DNA of 16,981 nt from Acidaminococcus fermentans. GTDB lineage: Bacteria > Bacillota_C > Negativicutes > Acidaminococcales > Acidaminococcaceae. Numbering within the stretch: position 1 is the first letter of the stretch; each line of letters starts with the position of its first letter. The position numbers and the translations under genes are program-made. The stretch spans positions 1 to 16,981 of the forward strand of contig SFHH01000025.1 in assembly GCA_004555735.1 (NCBI GenBank), read 5' to 3'. Shown piece by piece: positions 13,412 through 16,981 of this stretch. The notes under the pieces are model-generated. The model saw only the letters and a list, made by a program, of their open reading frames with translations, ran no database searches and had not been told where the DNA came from.

Positions 13412-13435
13412 AGCAAAAGCAGGGGTGGATGTCAA
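13407..13435 (-). promoter_or_regulatory. Promoter for ribU
   Basis: On the minus strand a perfect TTGACA (13430-13435), an exact 17-bp spacer and TACACT (13407-13412), with TGC just before the -10. This is the only perfect -35 in the window. The predicted leader is only about 24 nt, too short to hold an FMN riboswitch. Confidence 0.75.
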
Positions 13436-13466
13436 CGAATGGACAAGATAGGACCCAAAGGGGAGC

Positions 13467-13505
13467 GGACAGGACTGTCTGAATGGCAGACAGCGGACTC
13501 TGTCC
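13467..13505. repeat. Two-step hairpin between the ribU and chbG promoters
   Basis: The outer arms GGACAG (13467-13472) and CTGTCC (13500-13505) enclose inner arms CTGTCTG (13475-13481) and CAGACAG (13487-13493) with an AATGG loop and an asymmetric 2/6-nt internal loop. It lies upstream of both divergent promoters, so it is not in either predicted transcript. It may be a protein-binding dyad or a relic. The rest of 13436-13545 shows nothing I recognise. Confidence 0.45.
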
Positions 13506-13545
13506 CTCCTGAGCCTAGATTTCCCTACAAATTCCTTTTTCTATT

Positions 13546-13554
13546 TGATATAAT
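13546..13554 (+). promoter_or_regulatory. Promoter for the chbG-fruK-fruA operon (extended -10)
   Basis: TGA followed by a perfect TATAAT (13549-13554) in an AT-rich stretch. The -35 position at 17 bp is weak (TACAAA at 13526-13531). It gives a leader of about 60 nt before the ATG at 13621. No clear cre or FruR site was seen. Confidence 0.6.
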
Positions 13555-13620
13555 AAATGGTCACAACTTTTATCATTCTGGCCTTCACTGGCTGTCTTAT
13601 TTTTGGAAAGGATGATTGCC

Positions 13621-14472
13621 ATGTCCAAACAACTGATCATCAATGCCGATGATTTCGGACGGCATCCTCTGATCGACCGGGCTGTGGCCCAGGGCGTGGA
13701 ACAGGGCCTGATCCGGTCCGCTACGGTCATGGTCACCGGTTCCGCATTTGCTGATGCAATAGCTTTGGCCCGCCGGATGCCAGGATTGGGGATGGGGATC
13801 CATTTCACCCTGGTCAATGCCAAACCGGTACTGCCTCCATCCGAGATCCCTTCCCTGGTGGATCCACGGACAGGGGAGCTGGTTCCGGATCATGGGGCCT
13901 TCGTCAAACGTTTCCTCCAGGGGAAGATCCGGCTCCAGGATGTCCGGCGGGAATGTACAGCGCAATTGGACCGTTTCCTGGATACGGGACTGGTGCCTAC
14001 CCACGCGGACAGTCACCAGCATATGCATGTGCTGCCCGGGATCATCGACGTGATCCTGGACCTCTGCCTGGATCATGGCATCCCGGCCCTCCGGATCCCG
14101 GCCATCCAGGTGAGCCTGGGAGCGACTCGGGTGTCCAACCTGGGAGAACAGGTGGGACGGATGGGACTCCATGTGCTGGCAGAACGGGCCCGGAAGAAGG
14201 CCCAGGCTGCAGGTATCCGTACCTCGGACCGTTTCGGAGGCATTGTAGCGGGAGAAGCCGTGGACAAAAATGCCCTGCGGACCATCCTGCTGAACTTGAA
14301 GGACGGCACCACGGAAGTGATGCTCCACCCGGGTACCAGCAATGAGATCCTGATCCCTGCCACCCAATGGGACCATGATTTCGAGGCCGAACTGGCTGCA
14401 GCCACGGATCCAGATATCCTGGAGTTTGTCCGGGATCAGGGCATCCAAATTGGTAACTTCAGGGATCTGTGA
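13621..14472 (+). CDS. chbG: ChbG/YdjC family carbohydrate deacetylase
   Basis: YdjC-family proteins are metal-dependent deacetylases; E. coli ChbG removes an acetyl group from chitobiose and chitobiose 6-phosphate. The 283-residue product opens with QLIINADDFG (D10, D11 metal site), followed by GIHFTLV (H61), HADSHQHMHVLPG (D130, H132, H134, H136), RTSDRFGG and EVMLHPG (H236), all expected family landmarks in order. The ATG at 13621 is chosen because GGAAAGGA ends 8 bases upstream and the sequence then begins MSKQLIINADDFG like its homologues; TTG 13603 and ATG 13612 are in frame but lie in the ribosome binding site. It leads an operon with fruK, 28 bp downstream. A substrate other than chitobiose is likely given the fructose PTS partners. 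Confidence 0.88.
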   Translation: MSKQLIINADDFGRHPLIDRAVAQGVEQGLIRSATVMVTGSAFADAIALARRMPGLGMGIHFTLVNAKPVLPPSEIPSLVDPRTGELVPDHGAFVKRFLQGKIRLQDVRRECTAQLDRFLDTGLVPTHADSHQHMHVLPGIIDVILDLCLDHGIPALRIPAIQVSLGATRVSNLGEQVGRMGLHVLAERARKKAQAAGIRTSDRFGGIVAGEAVDKNALRTILLNLKDGTTEVMLHPGTSNEILIPATQWDHDFEAELAAATDPDILEFVRDQGIQIGNFRDL

Positions 14473-14500
14473 AGAAAACGGGAAGAGAAAGGAATCTGTC

Positions 14501-15403
14501 ATGATCTATACCATTACCTTCAATCCTTCATTGGATTATGTTGTGACCCTGCCCCAGCTCCAGGCGGGAGCCATCAATCGGACCCGGGAAGAAGAGATTT
14601 TCCCCGGGGGCAAGGGCATCAACGTATCCTGGGTGCTCCAGAACCTGGGAGTCCCTACCCGGATCCTGGGCTTCAAGGCTGGCTTCACTGGGGACGAGAT
14701 CCAGCGCCTGGTAGAGGAACAGGGGATCCCCTGCAGCTTTTTGGCCATAGAAAAAGGATTTTCCCGGATCAACGTGAAGATCCGGGCAGAAGAAGAGACG
14801 GCCCTGAACGGTAAAGGACCGGAAGTCACTGCCAGGGACCTGGACCGGCTCCGGTCCCAGCTGGAAGGGCTCACCGATGGGGATATGCTGGTGCTATCCG
14901 GCAGCGGCCCCAGTGGCTGCGCTCCTTCTCTTTATGGAGAGCTGGCAGCTGCCATGACCCAGCGGGACATCCCCTGTGTGGTGGATGCCACTGGGAAACT
15001 CCTGGGCGAGGCACTGGGGGCCCATCCCTTCCTGGTGAAACCAAATGGGGAGGAACTGGAAGAACTGCTGGGGCGGGAACTGCCTACCGAAGAAGATCTG
15101 GTCCAGGGCGCCAGGGAACTTCAGCAGCAGGGAGCCCGGAATGTATTGATCAGCTTGGGGGGCCAGGGGGCCCTGCTGGTGGACGAGAACGGAAAGACCA
15201 GCCGCCGCCAGGCACCCCAAGGGACCATGGTGAACACGGTGGGCGCGGGGGACAGCATGGTGGCCGGATTCCTGGCCGGCTATCTCCGGCATAAGGACTA
15301 TGGAGAGGCCCTCCACTGGGGGATCTGTGCCGGCAGCGCAACAGCCTTCACCATGCATCTGGCTGAGAGAGAATCTATTGAAGAATTGATAAAGGGGAAA
15401 TGA
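14501..15403 (+). CDS. fruK: 1-phosphofructokinase (PfkB family)
   Basis: FruK phosphorylates fructose 1-phosphate to fructose 1,6-bisphosphate with ATP in the cytoplasm, after PTS uptake. The 300-residue product shows PfkB family features: MIYTITFNPSLDYVV at the start, PGGKGINVSWVLQNLG (36-50 region; the GGKG sugar-site motif), VKPNGEELEELLG, and the ATP/anion-hole motif NTVGAGDS with catalytic base D251. The family also includes tagatose 6-phosphate kinase (LacC), but the downstream fructose EIIABC gene supports FruK. The ATG at 14501 has AAAGGA at 14488-14493. The frame is open upstream as far as 14375 without a better start. It is 28 bp after chbG and only one base before fruA. Confidence 0.92.
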   Translation: MIYTITFNPSLDYVVTLPQLQAGAINRTREEEIFPGGKGINVSWVLQNLGVPTRILGFKAGFTGDEIQRLVEEQGIPCSFLAIEKGFSRINVKIRAEEETALNGKGPEVTARDLDRLRSQLEGLTDGDMLVLSGSGPSGCAPSLYGELAAAMTQRDIPCVVDATGKLLGEALGAHPFLVKPNGEELEELLGRELPTEEDLVQGARELQQQGARNVLISLGGQGALLVDENGKTSRRQAPQGTMVNTVGAGDSMVAGFLAGYLRHKDYGEALHWGICAGSATAFTMHLAERESIEELIKGK

Positions 15404-15404
15404 C

Positions 15405-16981
15405 ATGCAGATCACAGATCTTTTGAAACGGGAAAGCGTGGAGCTGTTCGCTTCCGCAGCTAACAAACAGGAAGCACTGGAGAAACTGATCCAGCTCATG
15501 GTGAAACAGGGGAACATCGCGGACCCGGAAGAATACCGGAAAAAGGTCTTTGCTCGGGAAGAAGAGGGCAGCACCGGAGTGGGGGAAGGGGTGGCCATCC
15601 CCCATGCCAAGACATCTGCCGTGACCCGGCCGGGCCTGGCCTTCATGCGGTGTGCCGACGGGGTGGAATTCGATTCTTTGGACGGCCAGCCGGCCAAGCT
15701 GTTCTTCCTGATCGCTGCTCCGGATACCCAGGACAATGTGCATCTGGATGTGCTCAGCCGTTTGTCCACCCTGCTCATGGACCCGGACTTCATCGACGGG
15801 ATCATGGCGGTGGACAGTGTGGATGGTTTGTATGATCTGATCGGGAAGGCGGAAAGGGAGAAGTTCCCGGAAGAAACCGGGGAGGGACAGCCGGCACAAG
15901 AAACGGCTGCAGCAGAAGGAGAACCTCCTAAAGGATATCAGGTGCTGGCCGTCACTGCCTGTCCCACCGGGATCGCCCATACCTACATGGCAGCCGAGAG
16001 CCTGGAACAGCATGCCGCCAAACGGGGAATCTCCATCAAAGTAGAAACCAACGGCCAGAGCGGGGTCAAGAATGCCCTGACCGCCGAAGATATCGCTGGT
16101 GCCACGGGGATCATCGTGGCAGCGGACAAATACGTGCCCATGGATCGGTTCAAGGGCAAACCCGTAGTCATCGTGAAAGTGGCGGATGGCATCAATAAGG
16201 CGGATGCCCTGCTGGATGAAGCCCTGAGCGGCCAGGCTCCCCTCTATCCGGGAGAAAGGGATGCCGCCCCAGCAGGAGGCGATAGGGCAGAAGAGAGCCA
16301 GGCCCGGAAAGCCTATAAGCACCTGATGAACGGGGTGTCCCATATGCTGCCCTTCGTCATCGGGGGCGGGCTCCTGATCGCCCTGGCCTTCCTGTCCGAT
16401 ATGGGAGCGGCTGGGACAGCCCAATTCGGTTCCAGTACACCTCTGGCTGCTTTCTTCAAGAATGTGGGCGGGATGGCTTTCAGCTTCATGATGCCCATGC
16501 TGGCCGGCTTCATCGCTGCCAGCATCGCGGACCGTCCAGGCCTTTTGGTAGGCTTTTTGGCAGGGGCCATGGCAGCCAACGGAGGCAGCGGCTTCTTTGG
16601 AGCCCTGGCAGGGGGCTTTGTAGGCGGTTACCTGATCTTGGCCCTGAAACGGTGCCTGTCTTTCCTGCCGGAATCCCTGGAAAACCTGAAACCCATCCTG
16701 CTCTACCCGGTCCTGGGGCTGATGATCATGGGAGCCCTGATGGTTTTTTTCATCAACCCGGTGATGGGAGCCGTGAACCATTGGGTCAACGGTAGCCTGA
16801 CGGCTATGAGCGGCGGGAGCAAAGTGCTGCTGGGGCTGGTGCTGGGTGGTATGATGAGCATCGATTTCGGGGGCCCCCTCAACAAGGCGGCCTACGTGTT
16901 CGGGACTGCCTCTTTGGCCGGAGCTGACGGCCAGGCTGTTTCTTCCCCCTTCATGGCTTCTGTGATGATCGGAGGCATGGT
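15405..16981 (+). CDS. fruA: PTS fructose transporter EIIABC, 3' end cut by window
   Basis: This permease imports fructose and phosphorylates it to fructose 1-phosphate with phosphate from HPr. The frame is open from the ATG at 15405 (GGGGAAA just before) to the window end, 525 codons, with about 100 more expected (full length about 620-640). EIIA (about 1-145) carries the phosphohistidine H67 in GEGVAIPHAKT. An acidic Ala/Pro linker (about 150-178) follows. EIIB (about 180-275) has the phosphocysteine C186 in VTACPTGIAHTYMAAE. A second linker leads to membrane EIIC from about 303 (YKHLMNGVSHMLPFVIGGG), including the substrate-region motif FGGPLNKAAYVFG. The domain order A-B-C and the upstream fruK identify fructose as substrate. 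No fruR-type regulator is visible upstream. Confidence 0.94.
   Translation, partial: MQITDLLKRESVELFASAANKQEALEKLIQLMVKQGNIADPEEYRKKVFAREEEGSTGVGEGVAIPHAKTSAVTRPGLAFMRCADGVEFDSLDGQPAKLFFLIAAPDTQDNVHLDVLSRLSTLLMDPDFIDGIMAVDSVDGLYDLIGKAEREKFPEETGEGQPAQETAAAEGEPPKGYQVLAVTACPTGIAHTYMAAESLEQHAAKRGISIKVETNGQSGVKNALTAEDIAGATGIIVAADKYVPMDRFKGKPVVIVKVADGINKADALLDEALSGQAPLYPGERDAAPAGGDRAEESQARKAYKHLMNGVSHMLPFVIGGGLLIALAFLSDMGAAGTAQFGSSTPLAAFFKNVGGMAFSFMMPMLAGFIAASIADRPGLLVGFLAGAMAANGGSGFFGALAGGFVGGYLILALKRCLSFLPESLENLKPILLYPVLGLMIMGALMVFFINPVMGAVNHWVNGSLTAMSGGSKVLLGLVLGGMMSIDFGGPLNKAAYVFGTASLAGADGQAVSSPFMASVMIGGM

Noticed and set aside
13377..13620. FMN riboswitch upstream of ribU
   Set aside because: I searched the minus strand by eye for the conserved FMN core and found none, and the promoter lies too close to the gene. 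A covariance model search would be decisive.
15375..16781. A 468-codon minus-strand open frame opposite fruA
   Set aside because: The plus strand codes for an intact PTS EIIABC with all phosphorylation sites; the minus frame is His/Gln/Gly-rich with no domain, so it is a shadow.
1..16981. CRISPR arrays, tRNA or rRNA genes, insertion sequences, att sites
   Set aside because: I saw no regularly spaced repeats of CRISPR size, no tRNA cloverleaf or rRNA segments, and no transposase or integrase motifs.

Overview
The window looks like chromosomal DNA from an anaerobic Firmicute, most likely a GC-rich member of the Negativicutes (an Acidaminococcus-like genome is my best guess, from gene order and general protein character only). 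The evidence is the Firmicute-type order dxs-tlyA-nadK-argR-recN, a spoVS gene, an ECF vitamin transporter S component, a fructose PTS of the EIIA-EIIB-EIIC type, and strong AGGAGG-type ribosome binding sites. No phage, transposon, CRISPR array, tRNA or rRNA was recognised.

Layout. (1) 1-4883, rightward: a tight housekeeping operon with the 3' end of dxs, then tlyA, nadK, argR, recN and a Nudix ADP-ribose pyrophosphatase-like gene; junctions are 4-bp or 17-bp overlaps or gaps of 1-20 bp. (2) 4884-5362: spoVS with its own promoter, a leader containing a long inverted repeat, and a two-way terminator. (3) 5354-8541: two divergent genes, a secreted SGNH hydrolase (leftward) and a stand-alone OLD-family ATPase/TOPRIM nuclease (rightward), with overlapping promoters and two-way terminators at both outer ends. 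(4) 8540-11395: a divergent pair, an APC-family amino acid permease (leftward) and an M18 aminopeptidase (rightward), suggesting peptide and amino acid use. (5) 11396-11671: an intergenic stretch packed with inverted and tandem repeats and no convincing ORF. (6) 11672-13376, leftward: a lactate/2-hydroxyisocaproate dehydrogenase-like gene and a RibU-like ECF S component. (7) 13377-16981: a divergent control region, then the rightward operon chbG(ydjC)-fruK-fruA, with fruA cut off by the window end.

How they work together. The first operon is core maintenance: isoprenoid precursor synthesis, rRNA methylation, NADP supply, arginine control, recombination repair and nucleotide clean-up. The rest is mainly nutrient acquisition: amino acids, peptides, riboflavin and fructose.

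The best candidates for something new are the orphan OLD nuclease (possible anti-phage gene without a Gabija helicase partner), the hairpin-dense 11396-11671 region (possible small RNA or multi-copy intergenic repeat) with a 15-nt hairpin arm shared with 8493-8507, the inverted repeat in the spoVS leader, and the palindrome over the ribU promoter where no FMN riboswitch was found. All eight promoters I could place carry an extended -10 (TGn) element. No plainly novel multi-gene system is evident.
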